Assembly: GCF_013372285.1 (NCBI RefSeq) | Contig: NZ_CP054301.1 | Span: forward strand, 1,350,001 to 1,414,000 | Length of the DNA: 64,000 nt | Source of the DNA: Marinomonas primoryensis | Lineage (GTDB): Bacteria > Pseudomonadota > Gammaproteobacteria > Pseudomonadales > Marinomonadaceae | Direction: 5' to 3' | Shown here: piece by piece, positions 1 to 8,282 of the stretch | How positions within the stretch are numbered: position 1 is the stretch's first letter | Layout of the letters: each line of letters starts with the position of its first letter | Notes under the pieces: model-generated | Told to the model about the DNA's origin: nothing | Database searches by the model: none | The model's input: only the letters and a program-made list of their open reading frames with translations | Program-made: the position numbers and the translations under genes

Positions 1-1
1 A

Positions 2-823
2 GTGAAAATGGACAGTTTGGCAGATATTGAGTTAGGGCTGTCGTTTTGGGCCTTTTGTGCTTATGTGCTGTTGTTATTAAAAACCATTAGCTTGGTTGAT
101 CGTCGTTGGTTTTGGAATCAATTGGCAGGTCATGGTCCAGATCATCTGATTGTTAAACCGCCCGTGTTGGAAAAGTCAGCATTAGCAAAGTCAATAACCG
201 CAAAACAACAAGAGCTAATTGGATGTCATTTTTGTGGTGCAACCTTGCTTGGTACTGCGTTTCATTGCAGTCGCTGCGGTCACTCGATTCATAGTCGTCG
301 ACCACACAGTTTAACAGGCACGATTGCCTTTCTTATTGCGTCCGTGATTATGTTTATTCCCGCGAATGTCTTTCCCATTATGCAGACGACCTTTTTAGGT
401 GGAAATGAGCCCTCAACTATTATGGGTGGCGTTTTACTATTGTGGTCTTTAGGTTCGTACCCTGTGGCTTTGGTAATATTTTTAGCCAGCGTGGTGATAC
501 CTTTGGTTAAGATGTTGTCGTTAAGTTGGCTGTGTTGGCAATGTTATTACCCTACAGAGCGAGAAACGATGCAAAAAATACGCTTGTATCGTATTACAGA
601 GCTTGTGGGGCGCTGGTCGATGATTGATATTTTTGTCGTGGCTGTATTGACGGGCTTGGTACAAATGGGGGAATTAATGTCGATCTTACCGGGTCCGGCG
701 GTGTTGTCTTTTACGTCGGTCATCATTTTAACTATGTTGGCCGCCATGGTATTTGATCCACGATTATTATGGGATAAAAACGAGGGCTCAGTAATGCCGT
801 CGTCACAGGAGAAAAAAGAGTGA
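2..823 (+). CDS. pqiA: PqiA-family membrane protein, C-terminal part, cut by the window edge
   Basis: Inner-membrane PqiA-family protein, thought to work with the MCE protein PqiB in lipid movement between inner and outer membranes. The first 45 residues look like the end of a first PqiA domain (SLADIELG followed by a membrane segment). A four-cysteine zinc-ribbon-like motif follows (Cys75, Cys78, Cys89, Cys92) and then a second PqiA domain with about four membrane segments (about 109-250). Full-length PqiA has two such domains and over 400 residues, so the true start probably lies left of the window and the GTG at position 2 is only the first in-frame start visible. The stop overlaps the pqiB start by 4 bases, so the two are translationally coupled. 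Confidence 0.85.
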   Translation: MKMDSLADIELGLSFWAFCAYVLLLLKTISLVDRRWFWNQLAGHGPDHLIVKPPVLEKSALAKSITAKQQELIGCHFCGATLLGTAFHCSRCGHSIHSRRPHSLTGTIAFLIASVIMFIPANVFPIMQTTFLGGNEPSTIMGGVLLLWSLGSYPVALVIFLASVVIPLVKMLSLSWLCWQCYYPTERETMQKIRLYRITELVGRWSMIDIFVVAVLTGLVQMGELMSILPGPAVLSFTSVIILTMLAAMVFDPRLLWDKNEGSVMPSSQEKKE

Positions 824-2466
824 TTGAAGAAAACAAGAATGTCGAAAACCTTCGACGTGTACGCTTCAACTCCATTTGGTTAGTGCCTCTTGTTGCTATT
901 ATGGTGGCCGGCTGGATGCTCTATCAAAACTGGGCGAGCCAAGGCCCTGTTATTACATTAATCGCTCCGAATGCAGAAGGGCTAGAGGCGGGTCAAACTA
1001 AATTAAAAGCCCGTAATGTAGATGTTGGAAAAGTCATTGGCATACGTCTCAGTAATGACTACGACAATGCAATTATCACGGTGCGTATGAATAACGGTAC
1101 GCAAAAAATGTTACGTGAAGACACCAAGTTTTGGGTGGTTAAACCGCGGATAGGCAGAGAAGGAGTGAGTGGGTTAGGGACGTTATTGTCGGGTGCTTAT
1201 ATTGATATGTCACCCGGCGAGCAGGGTAAAGAGAGTGCAGAGTTTTCTTTGTTAAGTCAGCCACCACTGTCAACCAAAAAAGAAGGGGTTCGAATTCTTC
1301 TGCAAAGTGATGACAGCGCTAAACTTAATGTCGGTTCGTTGGTGCATTTTCGCGGCTACGAGGTTGGTTATATTGAAGAAGTGGGCTTCGACACAGACTC
1401 AGGATCCATCACTTATCGAGTCGTGGTTAAGCCTCCTTACGATGCTCTAGTGAGTGATGCTGTTCAGTTCTGGATTACACCAGGATTGTCTTTTAAAAGC
1501 TCCGTGCAAGGCTTTGAAGTAAGATTAGACTCGTTAGAGACTTTTTTATCGGGTGGCATCTCTTTCGGGTTGGGTAAAGGCAGAGCGTCAGGCAAACCAG
1601 TTCAAGATTTAACCTCGTTCCGTTTGTTTTCTTCAAAAGAAGAGGCGAATAATAACCTTTATGATCAGACCATCGAATATGTTTTTTTGTTTGATTCTAA
1701 TGTCAGTGGGCTTGCTCCGGGTGCGGATGTCGAGTTTCGAGGGGTTAGGATCGGTACTGTGTTAGACGTTCCTTTTACGGGAATATCGATGGACACTTTA
1801 ACGTCTCATGAGAGGCCTGTGATTCCTGTGCTTGCTCGTATTGAACCGCAACGTTTGAATGCGTGGAAAGTGTCGGGGGACGAATCATTACAAAAATGGC
1901 AAGAGTTATTGGATTACCGCATTGCTCAAGGGCTTAGAGCGAGGCTTGAGATTGGTAACTATCTCAACGCAGCGAAAGTGATTAGTTTGGACTTTATGGA
2001 CAATCCTCCGCCGATAAAACTAAAAGAGTTTGACGGGTATCAGGTGTTTCCTACCGGTCCAGATTCTTTAGCAAATATTGAGGGTAAAGTGTCAAATGTG
2101 CTTGATAAGTTAGCGGATGTTCCTCTTAAAGAAACGTTTGAGCAATTAGGAAAGACAATGGGTGAGGCAAATGAAACCTTACGCCAATTACAAACGGTCA
2201 GTAAAAGCGTTAAGCAACTGTTAGAACAGTCCGAAACTCAGGCATTACCAGCGAATTTATCTGAAGTGATGACGGAGTTGAATTTAACGCTAGAAAGTTA
2301 CCAGGCCAATGGGCAAATTGGCCGGCCATTAAGAGAGAATATGGTGTCATTAGGTCGAGCGCTGAATGAGCTACAACCTTTACTTCGTCAACTTCGTGAA
2401 AATCCAAATACTTTGATTTTTGATAGTAAACCACGTTTAGATGTTCAGCCGAAAGCGGCGAGATAG
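820..2466 (+). CDS. pqiB: PqiB-type MCE-domain protein
   Basis: Periplasm-spanning MCE (mammalian cell entry) protein of 548 residues, near the length of E. coli PqiB. One N-terminal membrane anchor (about 16-37) is followed by three MCE domains (about 42-135, 157-255 and 280-390) and a helical, probably coiled-coil, C-terminus (about 415-510). In the family the MCE rings and coiled coil form a hydrophobic tunnel for lipids across the periplasm. The GTG start overlaps the preceding stop (GTGA), as expected in a pqiABC operon. Family assignment is firm; the transported lipid cannot be read from sequence. Confidence 0.92.
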   Translation: MIEENKNVENLRRVRFNSIWLVPLVAIMVAGWMLYQNWASQGPVITLIAPNAEGLEAGQTKLKARNVDVGKVIGIRLSNDYDNAIITVRMNNGTQKMLREDTKFWVVKPRIGREGVSGLGTLLSGAYIDMSPGEQGKESAEFSLLSQPPLSTKKEGVRILLQSDDSAKLNVGSLVHFRGYEVGYIEEVGFDTDSGSITYRVVVKPPYDALVSDAVQFWITPGLSFKSSVQGFEVRLDSLETFLSGGISFGLGKGRASGKPVQDLTSFRLFSSKEEANNNLYDQTIEYVFLFDSNVSGLAPGADVEFRGVRIGTVLDVPFTGISMDTLTSHERPVIPVLARIEPQRLNAWKVSGDESLQKWQELLDYRIAQGLRARLEIGNYLNAAKVISLDFMDNPPPIKLKEFDGYQVFPTGPDSLANIEGKVSNVLDKLADVPLKETFEQLGKTMGEANETLRQLQTVSKSVKQLLEQSETQALPANLSEVMTELNLTLESYQANGQIGRPLRENMVSLGRALNELQPLLRQLRENPNTLIFDSKPRLDVQPKAAR

Positions 2467-2479
2467 TTCAAGGGGGAAA

Positions 2480-3079
2480 ATGATGATAATACAGTATCGT
2501 ATGTTTTTGATTGTATTGATGAGCTGGGTAATAACGGGTTGTGCTACGTCCGTTTCGCCAAGTCGTGAATATTTATTAATGGATGCTGATTTGCAAAAAG
2601 CACATGTTCAACCAACTAAAGAGGCATCTGTTCAGTTGATGCCCATTGTTGTCGCCAATTATTTGGCGGGTAATGAAATTGTGTTGGTGACAAGCCAAGG
2701 GGAAGTGCATCGTTCTCAGAATAACTTGTGGGCAGAGTCATTGTCTCCACAGCTAACGCGTTTAACTCAGCAACGATTAGAAAAAACGTTACCAGATATC
2801 ACTTGGTTTGGAGGTCAGCGATTGCCTTCTTATGCGATTGCCTTATTGAATATAGAAGTGGATGACTTCTATACGGATTTAGATGGCATGATTCATATCT
2901 CTGGGCGTTGGCAGACCATTTCAGCGGCAGGTGAGTTGTCACTATCAAATACGTTCTATGTAACAGGCGAGTTGCAATCAGATGGTTATTCAACCATGGT
3001 GCAAGCATTGTCAGCCAGTTGGTTTAATCAGGTCATTGACCCTATGTCGAAAGAGATCGCTAAGTCGTTGAATAAATAA
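2480..3079 (+). CDS. pqiC: PqiC-type outer-membrane lipoprotein
   Basis: A 199-residue lipoprotein that in the family sits at the outer membrane as partner of PqiB. A short signal peptide ends in the lipobox ITGC, with Cys21 as the lipidation site, followed by an ABC-type transport auxiliary lipoprotein domain. The ATG at 2480 is preferred to an upstream in-frame start at 2441 because it follows a strong AGGGGG ribosome-binding site at 2471-2476 and puts the signal peptide at the N-terminus. It begins 13 bases after pqiB and closes the operon. Confidence 0.88.
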   Translation: MMIIQYRMFLIVLMSWVITGCATSVSPSREYLLMDADLQKAHVQPTKEASVQLMPIVVANYLAGNEIVLVTSQGEVHRSQNNLWAESLSPQLTRLTQQRLEKTLPDITWFGGQRLPSYAIALLNIEVDDFYTDLDGMIHISGRWQTISAAGELSLSNTFYVTGELQSDGYSTMVQALSASWFNQVIDPMSKEIAKSLNK

Positions 3080-3080
3080 A

Positions 3081-3110
3081 AGTTACTGTTCTTTTCTGTA
3101 ACTCTTTCAA
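3081..3110 (+). terminator. Possible weak terminator after pqiC
   Basis: A 6-bp stem (AGTTAC 3081-3086 with GTAACT 3098-3103) with an 11-base loop, followed by a short pyrimidine run, begins right after the pqiC stop. It is weak as an intrinsic terminator, but its position is right. The rest of the gap to 3345 shows no gene. Confidence 0.35.
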
Positions 3111-3345
3111 AGTATAACGATGGTCTATATATGCTCCATTCATATAGTTAAGAGCGGACCTTAGAGACTAGTCTGTGTTGATATATCGCTTAAAGTAAAG
3201 CGACACCAAACCAGTATTGCTCTTCATTGACACGATAGAAAAAATATTATTTAAACCGCTATAGTGTGTCTTGGACTATATTTAAAGCTGCCTTATATTT
3301 TAGAAGGCATTAAGTCTGGACGATGTAGTTATATAAGGTGTGGCG

Positions 3346-3993
3346 ATGTTAGCAATTTGGAAAGGAAAAGGTTGGGTCGTTCCTGCTATTTTTCTCGCAG
3401 CCTTTGCTGATGTTCAACTTTTCGTTGATTATTTCATGGGGGAAGGTTTTTACAGCGACAATCGATGGGTGAAAGTCATGGCATTGGTTGCGGTAGCGAT
3501 TCTTGTTGGTGTGATTGGCTGCCTATTTAATAATCGTGATGGTGTTATTCATGTTGATTCAGAAACTGGAAAAAAGACTAAGTCACCAGCTCACACCTTA
3601 TTATTTTTACCCATTGAAGTATGGGCTGTTATTGTTCCTTTTATTTTTTTAAGCGTTGATTACTTTAACGCTGAGCAAGAAAGTAAATCGTTAACCTACC
3701 TTGAAAAACCTAGAGTGAACGATATTTACGGGGTGGATTTCTCAAAGATTTTTAAAAATGAAGATCCTACTTATAAATACGGCACCATGGTGGTTGTGTC
3801 TGTGAATCTGAATGTGATTGAAGTGCAAAGTAGTACTCATGCCTATGATGGAAAAAGCGGCGTACGAAAAGACATTTATAATGGAAAAGCCAAAGAAGCT
3901 TTTTATTATGCCGATGAAGTAACGCCTTTTAATGTACGCGAAACCATTAAGTTTTATGATGATGGCGCTATTTTTTCCGTGAATCGAAAGTAA
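3346..3993 (+). CDS. Small membrane protein of unknown function
   Basis: Not recognised as a named family. The 215-residue protein has three likely membrane segments (about 11-30, 45-62 and 85-105), then a soluble C-terminal domain of about 105 residues rich in Tyr, Lys and Asp. No catalytic motif is visible. The ATG at 3346 is chosen over the GTG at 3340 because the TAAGG at 3334-3338 is correctly spaced only for the ATG. It stands alone, converges on the antiporter gene, and ends just before a strong bidirectional terminator. Confidence 0.7.
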   Translation: MLAIWKGKGWVVPAIFLAAFADVQLFVDYFMGEGFYSDNRWVKVMALVAVAILVGVIGCLFNNRDGVIHVDSETGKKTKSPAHTLLFLPIEVWAVIVPFIFLSVDYFNAEQESKSLTYLEKPRVNDIYGVDFSKIFKNEDPTYKYGTMVVVSVNLNVIEVQSSTHAYDGKSGVRKDIYNGKAKEAFYYADEVTPFNVRETIKFYDDGAIFSVNRK

Positions 3994-4027
3994 AGAACAT
4001 TTTTATTAAGAGCGTTATTTGAAACAA

Positions 4028-4054
4028 GAAAGGCCAACATGATGTTGGCCTTTC
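4028..4054. terminator. Bidirectional intrinsic terminator
   Basis: Near-perfect inverted repeat with arms GAAAGGCCAACAT and ATGTTGGCCTTTC around one central base; in practice a 10-bp stem with a 7-base loop. It lies between two convergent genes and can serve both. The same core recurs at 6975-7003. Confidence 0.85.
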
Positions 4055-4076
4055 TGCTTTGTATACGAGTAATTGT

Positions 4077-5369
4077 TTAGCGTTGTTTCGCTTTTTCTTC
4101 AGCGGCTTTGATGCTTTTTTGTATCAAAGGAGAAATGGTGAGCCCTTGTACTATGATTGAGAAGATAACGACAACGTAGGTGATGATGACCATAATGTCA
4201 TGTAGATCTAACCCTTCAATTTTAATTTGGTTGGCTGGAATGGCCGCCGCCATTGCGAGAGCAAGTCCGCCGCGTAAACCACCCCATGTTAAGATTTTCA
4301 CTGAATGCTTATCGTATTGGCGGTAGCGTTTGAAAACAAGATAAGGCGTTCCAACGCTAATAAAGCGAGCCAGAAGAACCACGGGGACCATAACTAAGCC
4401 TAACCCAATGAGTTCCCATGATAATGGCATGGTAACAATCAACATACCGATGATGAGGAACAACAAAGCATTTAAGAAGCTGTCTGTTGCATGCCAGAAG
4501 TCTTTTACATAACGAGTGCCATCTGGACCGCGCCTTTTAGAGGCTTTCGCTCGAGTAATATTACCGAGAAGGATGCCGCTGGTCACCATGGCCAATGCAC
4601 CTGAAATTTCCCAGATATTGGCGAGAGCAAAACCCGCAGAAGGAATGGTCAGCGTTACAAGTAAGCGCGTATTTATGTCCTTGCAGTTGATGATGACAAA
4701 GTGACCAACAACGGCGATGACAAGACCAAATACGATACCGCCAATCGCATCGACTAAAAATAGCTCAGCAATTTCCTGGAAGCTGGCCTCTGTGCCATAA
4801 AAAGCAACGGCAAATATCGTGGTGAAAATAACCAAACCAACACCATCGTTGAAGAGCGACTCTCCTTCAACTTGAATCGAAATACCTTGCGGTGCGCTCA
4901 TCTGCTTAATGATCGCCAATACAGCAATCGGGTCGGTAGGGCTGATCAATGCACCGAAAAGTAAGCAATAGATGAAAGGCACAGGAAAGCTTAATAGAGC
5001 GAACAGATAGAAGCTTAAATAGCCAACAATAAAAGTAGAAACCAGAGTGGAGAATAAAACCAATATTGTGATTTCCCAGCGTTGGCGTTTTAACGCAGCG
5101 AGATCGATTTCTAACGCACCAGCAAACAATAGAAAACCTAACATACCTTTTAATAGCAGCTGATTAAAGTCTATTCCAGCCACCACCTGGGTAATGAATA
5201 ATGCGGTTTCATCGCCAAGCATTTTAACCGCAAGAATCAGTAGTAAGGAGATGACGACCGACCCTGTGGTGATGGCGATTGTTGTTTGCATTTTAAGGAT
5301 ATATTGGTTGGTAAAAGCGATGAAAACAGCTAATGCCGATAGAAAACAGATGAGGTACCAAGCGTTCAT
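4077..5369 (-). CDS. CPA1-family Na+/H+ antiporter
   Basis: Inner-membrane cation/proton antiporter of 430 residues with about 12 hydrophobic segments. Two hallmarks of the CPA1 (NhaP/NHE-like) family are visible: SPTDPIAVLA with Asp146, and EGESLFNDG with Asp175, the transport-site acidic residues of the family. It would exchange Na+ or K+ for protons in pH and salt homeostasis, which suits a marine organism. Length is typical, with no large cytoplasmic tail. It is a single gene with its own upstream region. Which cation it carries cannot be told from sequence. Confidence 0.9.
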   Translation of the reverse strand: MNAWYLICFLSALAVFIAFTNQYILKMQTTIAITTGSVVISLLLILAVKMLGDETALFITQVVAGIDFNQLLLKGMLGFLLFAGALEIDLAALKRQRWEITILVLFSTLVSTFIVGYLSFYLFALLSFPVPFIYCLLFGALISPTDPIAVLAIIKQMSAPQGISIQVEGESLFNDGVGLVIFTTIFAVAFYGTEASFQEIAELFLVDAIGGIVFGLVIAVVGHFVIINCKDINTRLLVTLTIPSAGFALANIWEISGALAMVTSGILLGNITRAKASKRRGPDGTRYVKDFWHATDSFLNALLFLIIGMLIVTMPLSWELIGLGLVMVPVVLLARFISVGTPYLVFKRYRQYDKHSVKILTWGGLRGGLALAMAAAIPANQIKIEGLDLHDIMVIITYVVVIFSIIVQGLTISPLIQKSIKAAEEKAKQR

Positions 5370-5679
5370 TCGAGAGCCTTAACATTTATCAATAAGATTA
5401 GAATCATAAAAGGGTGCATGGGGGAATGCTGGGGCAGTATGTTATCCCTAGAGTTTGTTACTGTCACTGTTTTCACTGTACAAAAAGTGATCCTGAGGTG
5501 TTTACAAGTAAAAAAGTAGAAATCTTGCTTTTATTGATATTTTTTCATGCTATTTTTTTGTAATTAAGTTACAAAACCTAACCAATTGGTTGGAATATAA
5601 TGAAGAAAACCCCCAAGGAGAGTATAATACCGCGCCATTAGAGTACATGAAACTTAGTGACATTTTTAGGAGTAGATTT
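5370..5679. other. Divergent intergenic region with palindromic sites
   Basis: This 310-base gap separates the divergent antiporter and oxaloacetate-decarboxylase genes. It is AT-rich and holds two adjacent palindromes (5557-5575 and 5580-5591) and a TATAAT at 5623-5628 without a convincing -35 partner. No small gene was seen. Confidence 0.5.
5557..5591. promoter_or_regulatory. Two adjacent palindromes, candidate operator
   Basis: TTTGTAA and TTACAAA (5557-5563 and 5569-5575) form a perfect 7-bp inverted repeat with a 5-base centre. It is followed at once by the perfect 12-base palindrome AACCAATTGGTT (5580-5591). They lie about 90-120 bases upstream of the oxaloacetate decarboxylase start. 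The role as an operator is inferred; no regulator gene is adjacent. Confidence 0.4.
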
Positions 5680-6543
5680 ATGGCAACACCTTCCCAGCAT
5701 GATTTGCGCAATGATTTTCGAGCATTGTTAGCAAGTGATAAGTGTTATTACACTGCGTCTACATTTGATCCGATGTCGGCTCGTATTGCTGCAGATCTTG
5801 GCTTTGAAGTGGGTATTTTAGGTGGCTCTGTCGCATCGCTTCAGGTATTGGCAGCGCCAGATTTTGCTCTGATCACGCTAAGCGAGTTTACAGAGCAAGC
5901 GACTAGAATTGGTCGTGTTGCGCGTTTACCTATTATTGCCGATGCAGATCACGGCTACGGCAATGCATTAAATGTTATGCGCACTATCGTAGAGCTTGAG
6001 CGTGCTGGTGTGGCGGCGTTGACGATTGAAGATACGTTATTGCCTGCTAAATACGGACATAAATCGACGGATTTAATTCCTGTCGAAGAGGCCGTCGGCA
6101 AGTTAAAGGCCGCCTTAGAAGCACGTATCGACCCTATTATGAGTATTATTGCTCGTACCAACGCCGGTCAATTGACGATTGAAGAAACCATAGTCCGTGT
6201 TAAAGCTTATCAAGCGGTAGGTGTCGACGGTATTTGTATGGTTGGCATTCGTGACTTTGCGCATCTAGAAGAGATCACACAGTACATTACTATTCCTGTT
6301 ATGTTGGTGGCTTATGATAATCCTGAGCTACGAGACAGAGAACGTCTTGCTGCAAATGGCGTGCGTATTGTGGTAAATGGTCATGCCGCGTATTTTGCAG
6401 CCATTAAAGCAACTTACGATTGTTTGCGTGAGCAACGTGGTATCGCAGAGGGGACGTTAGATGCGTCTGAACTATCGACTCGCTACTCTACATTAGAAGA
6501 AAACCGTGTATGGGCGAACAAATATATGGATGTTCAAGAGTAA
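5680..6543 (+). CDS. Oxaloacetate decarboxylase, ICL/PEP-mutase superfamily
   Basis: A 287-residue enzyme of the isocitrate lyase/PEP mutase superfamily, closest in length and motifs to the oxaloacetate decarboxylase of Pseudomonas (PA4872 type). That enzyme makes pyruvate and CO2 from oxaloacetate without biotin. Visible features: metal-binding ADADHGYG (Asp88, Asp90), GGSVASL near residue 50, the loop [20 protein letters not shown], and VNGHAAYF carrying the family's substrate-contacting His. The ATG at 5680 follows AGGAG at 5669-5673; an in-frame upstream extension to 5590 lacks such a site and would add 30 residues foreign to the family. Confidence 0.85.
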   Translation: MATPSQHDLRNDFRALLASDKCYYTASTFDPMSARIAADLGFEVGILGGSVASLQVLAAPDFALITLSEFTEQATRIGRVARLPIIADADHGYGNALNVMRTIVELERAGVAALTIEDTLLPAKYGHKSTDLIPVEEAVGKLKAALEARIDPIMSIIARTNAGQLTIEETIVRVKAYQAVGVDGICMVGIRDFAHLEEITQYITIPVMLVAYDNPELRDRERLAANGVRIVVNGHAAYFAAIKATYDCLREQRGIAEGTLDASELSTRYSTLEENRVWANKYMDVQE

Positions 6544-6597
6544 TTCGCTCAACTCATTTTCAGAACAGAATCTATAAATTATTTTTAGGATTTGATT

Positions 6598-6960
6598 ATG
6601 AAACCTGCAGCATTGTTGGTGCATGTTCCAGATGTGCAAATTGGTCTAGATTGGTACAAGAAGGCCTTCCCTAAGGGGCAATGTGTTTTTCTAGAAGAAT
6701 TTAGTCTGAACGTGTTAGACATAGATGGATTTACTTTAGAAATTATACAATCTGATGCAAAAGTTGGTGCAGGGAAATTCGGTACAGTTTTATATTGGTC
6801 TGTTCCGATTTTAGAAGAAGCAATAGATCGGTTTGCAGCGTTAGGTGCTCGATTATATCGTGGTCCTATGGCTATAGAGTTTGGTTTAGGTATGTGCCAG
6901 CTAGAAGATCCATTTGGTAATTTGATTGGTCTTCGTGGAAAATACAAAGATTCAAAATAA
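6598..6960 (+). CDS. VOC-superfamily (glyoxalase/bleomycin-resistance fold) protein
   Basis: A 120-residue protein of the vicinal oxygen chelate superfamily. It shows the N-terminal beta-alpha-beta unit (LLVHVPDVQIGLDWYKKAF) and the C-terminal LEDPFGNLIGL strand-turn typical of glyoxalase/bleomycin-resistance folds. The substrate is not predictable. The ATG at 6598 follows AGGAT at 6587-6591. It lies 54 bases after the oxaloacetate decarboxylase gene on the same strand, so co-transcription is possible. Confidence 0.72.
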   Translation: MKPAALLVHVPDVQIGLDWYKKAFPKGQCVFLEEFSLNVLDIDGFTLEIIQSDAKVGAGKFGTVLYWSVPILEEAIDRFAALGARLYRGPMAIEFGLGMCQLEDPFGNLIGLRGKYKDSK

Positions 6961-6974
6961 GTATGTATGTATGT

Positions 6975-7003
6975 AAAAAGGCCAACATGATGTTGGCCTT
7001 TTT
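6975..7003. terminator. Bidirectional intrinsic terminator
   Basis: Arms AAAAAGGCCAACAT and ATGTTGGCCTTTTT around one central base, with runs of A and T on the two sides, between convergent genes. The 19-base core is identical to that at 4031-4049. Confidence 0.9.
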
Positions 7004-7031
7004 GTGTTTGTTTTACCTGAAAATATGGCAA

Positions 7032-7715
7032 TTAACCAAGTTGTGCTAATTGCTCATAAGTATTACGTAGCCAGACCTTCATACGCTGACGCTCAGCAAT
7101 GTTCATGATGCCTTTATCGTTTGCGACGGCCCAAAAGCTGCTGTTATTAAAGTCAATTTTTTGTGTTAACTTACTTTGCAGTTTTGGCAACTCAATGATC
7201 AAGGCTTCCCGGTCAACGGCTTTCTTATAAATATCTGATTTTTTAAACCGAGAAAAATCTGTGCCTCGGCCGAGGTTTTGCACCACGACAAAATCTACGG
7301 AAGGTTGAGTATAACGCTCTAGCAAAGCGTCTAATAGAGCGACAGAGTCTGCACCATCATCCATTACATGCCAAAGACAAACTTGGTAGCCCATTTCATC
7401 TAACAACCCAAATACATCTGTTTCTTCAATCCACTTGCCTAATGGCTGCGCCGCTTGCGCTGCTAGATCAATGATCAAATCACGATCAGGGTATTCTTCA
7501 ATGGCGGCTAGCATGCCGTCCAAGCTGTCTTCCTCACCAATTAAAATGGGAGAGGCAAACTCACTGTAAAAACGCGAAAAGGTACTGTGCGAGCTGTCAC
7601 AGTCAAAGCCTAAGAATGGCTGATCATTATCAATATAGAATTGAGCTAAGACACGGGCCGTCATAGATTTTCCGACACCGCCTTTTTCACCACCTACAAA
7701 ATGTACCTTACCCAT
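7032..7715 (-). CDS. Orphan ParA/MinD-family ATPase
   Basis: A 227-residue P-loop ATPase of the ParA/MinD/MobD type. A deviant Walker A motif (GGEKGGVGKS, residues 8-17) with the signature lysine starts the protein. FDCDSSHSTFSRF follows where the A'-motif is expected, then DLIIDLAAQ as Walker B. The C-terminal half is family-specific. No ParB partner, parS-like repeats or plasmid genes are nearby, so a partition role is unproven; similar single ATPases position other cargo or occur in integrated elements. The ATG at 7715 puts the P-loop at the usual distance from the N-terminus. Confidence 0.8.
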   Translation of the reverse strand: MGKVHFVGGEKGGVGKSMTARVLAQFYIDNDQPFLGFDCDSSHSTFSRFYSEFASPILIGEEDSLDGMLAAIEEYPDRDLIIDLAAQAAQPLGKWIEETDVFGLLDEMGYQVCLWHVMDDGADSVALLDALLERYTQPSVDFVVVQNLGRGTDFSRFKKSDIYKKAVDREALIIELPKLQSKLTQKIDFNNSSFWAVANDKGIMNIAERQRMKVWLRNTYEQLAQLG

Positions 7716-7912
7716 CTAGATTTCCTCATCGAAACTGAACGTAACCGTGTTTAAAAGGGCTTTCTGAAAGAATCTTCTCCTACAAAAGACACTGTATCAA
7801 GATTCTGTAAAAAAGCATGATATTTTCATATCAAAAGTGGCGGGAAAAAGAACTAATGGGTCAGTGTTGCACAGAAGTGAGCGGCTTTGTTGTGAGGTTA
7901 AATGAATCAGTG

Positions 7913-7929
7913 ATAGTCTAGAAGACTAT
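7913..7929. promoter_or_regulatory. Palindrome upstream of the GlsB-like gene
   Basis: ATAGTCT and AGACTAT form a perfect 7-bp inverted repeat with a 3-base centre. It ends 26 bases before the start codon and overlaps a CTATAAAT stretch that could be a -10 element. An operator or promoter role is inferred. Confidence 0.4.
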
Positions 7930-7955
7930 AAATTGCACAGTATAAGGATTATTTT

Positions 7956-8198
7956 ATGGAGATTTTCGCTTTTTTAGTTATTGGTGCGTTAGCGGGTTGG
8001 TTAGCTGGTCAGTTCGTAAAAGGGGCTGGTTTTGGTTTAGTGGGTAATATCGTGATCGGGGTAGTAGGCTCTTTTGTTGGTGGGTTTACCTTTCAGCTTC
8101 TTGGTTTGTATTCGGGCAGTTTTCTAGGGTCTTTGCTCACGGCAACCGTAGGTGCGATTATTTTACTTTATGTGGTTCGGTTGGCTAAATCGTCTTAA
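7956..8198 (+). CDS. GlsB/YeaQ/YmgE-family small membrane protein
   Basis: An 80-residue, very hydrophobic and glycine-rich protein of the transglycosylase-associated (GlsB/YeaQ/YmgE) family. It has three membrane segments (about 3-20, 27-50 and 57-76) and the usual ALAGWLAGQ opening. Family members are commonly induced by stress; the molecular function is unknown. A good ribosome-binding site (AAGGA, 7944-7948) precedes the ATG. The gene stands alone between the palindrome upstream and a terminator. Confidence 0.85.
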   Translation: MEIFAFLVIGALAGWLAGQFVKGAGFGLVGNIVIGVVGSFVGGFTFQLLGLYSGSFLGSLLTATVGAIILLYVVRLAKSS

Positions 8199-8231
8199 AT
8201 TTATTCACGAATGAAATTCTATTTTATACTC

Positions 8232-8258
8232 AAAAGCCTGCAATTTTTGCAGGCTTTT
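8232..8258. terminator. Bidirectional intrinsic terminator between the GlsB-like gene and dapA
   Basis: A perfect 12-bp stem (AAAAGCCTGCAA with TTGCAGGCTTTT) and a 3-base loop, with flanking A and T runs, between two convergent genes. Confidence 0.92.
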
Positions 8259-8282
8259 TTAGTTTTACTATCTTGGTCAAAA

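Noticed and set aside
5590..5679. Extended N-terminus of the oxaloacetate decarboxylase
   Set aside because: No ribosome-binding site, and the family begins at the ATG at 5680.
6959..6974. GTAT tandem repeat after the VOC gene
   Set aside because: Only about three and a half units, non-coding and next to a terminator; too short to call a slippage locus.
6585..7031. Long minus-strand open frame opposite the VOC gene
   Set aside because: It lies antisense to a gene with clear family motifs, has no family resemblance or ribosome-binding site, and includes the terminator region.
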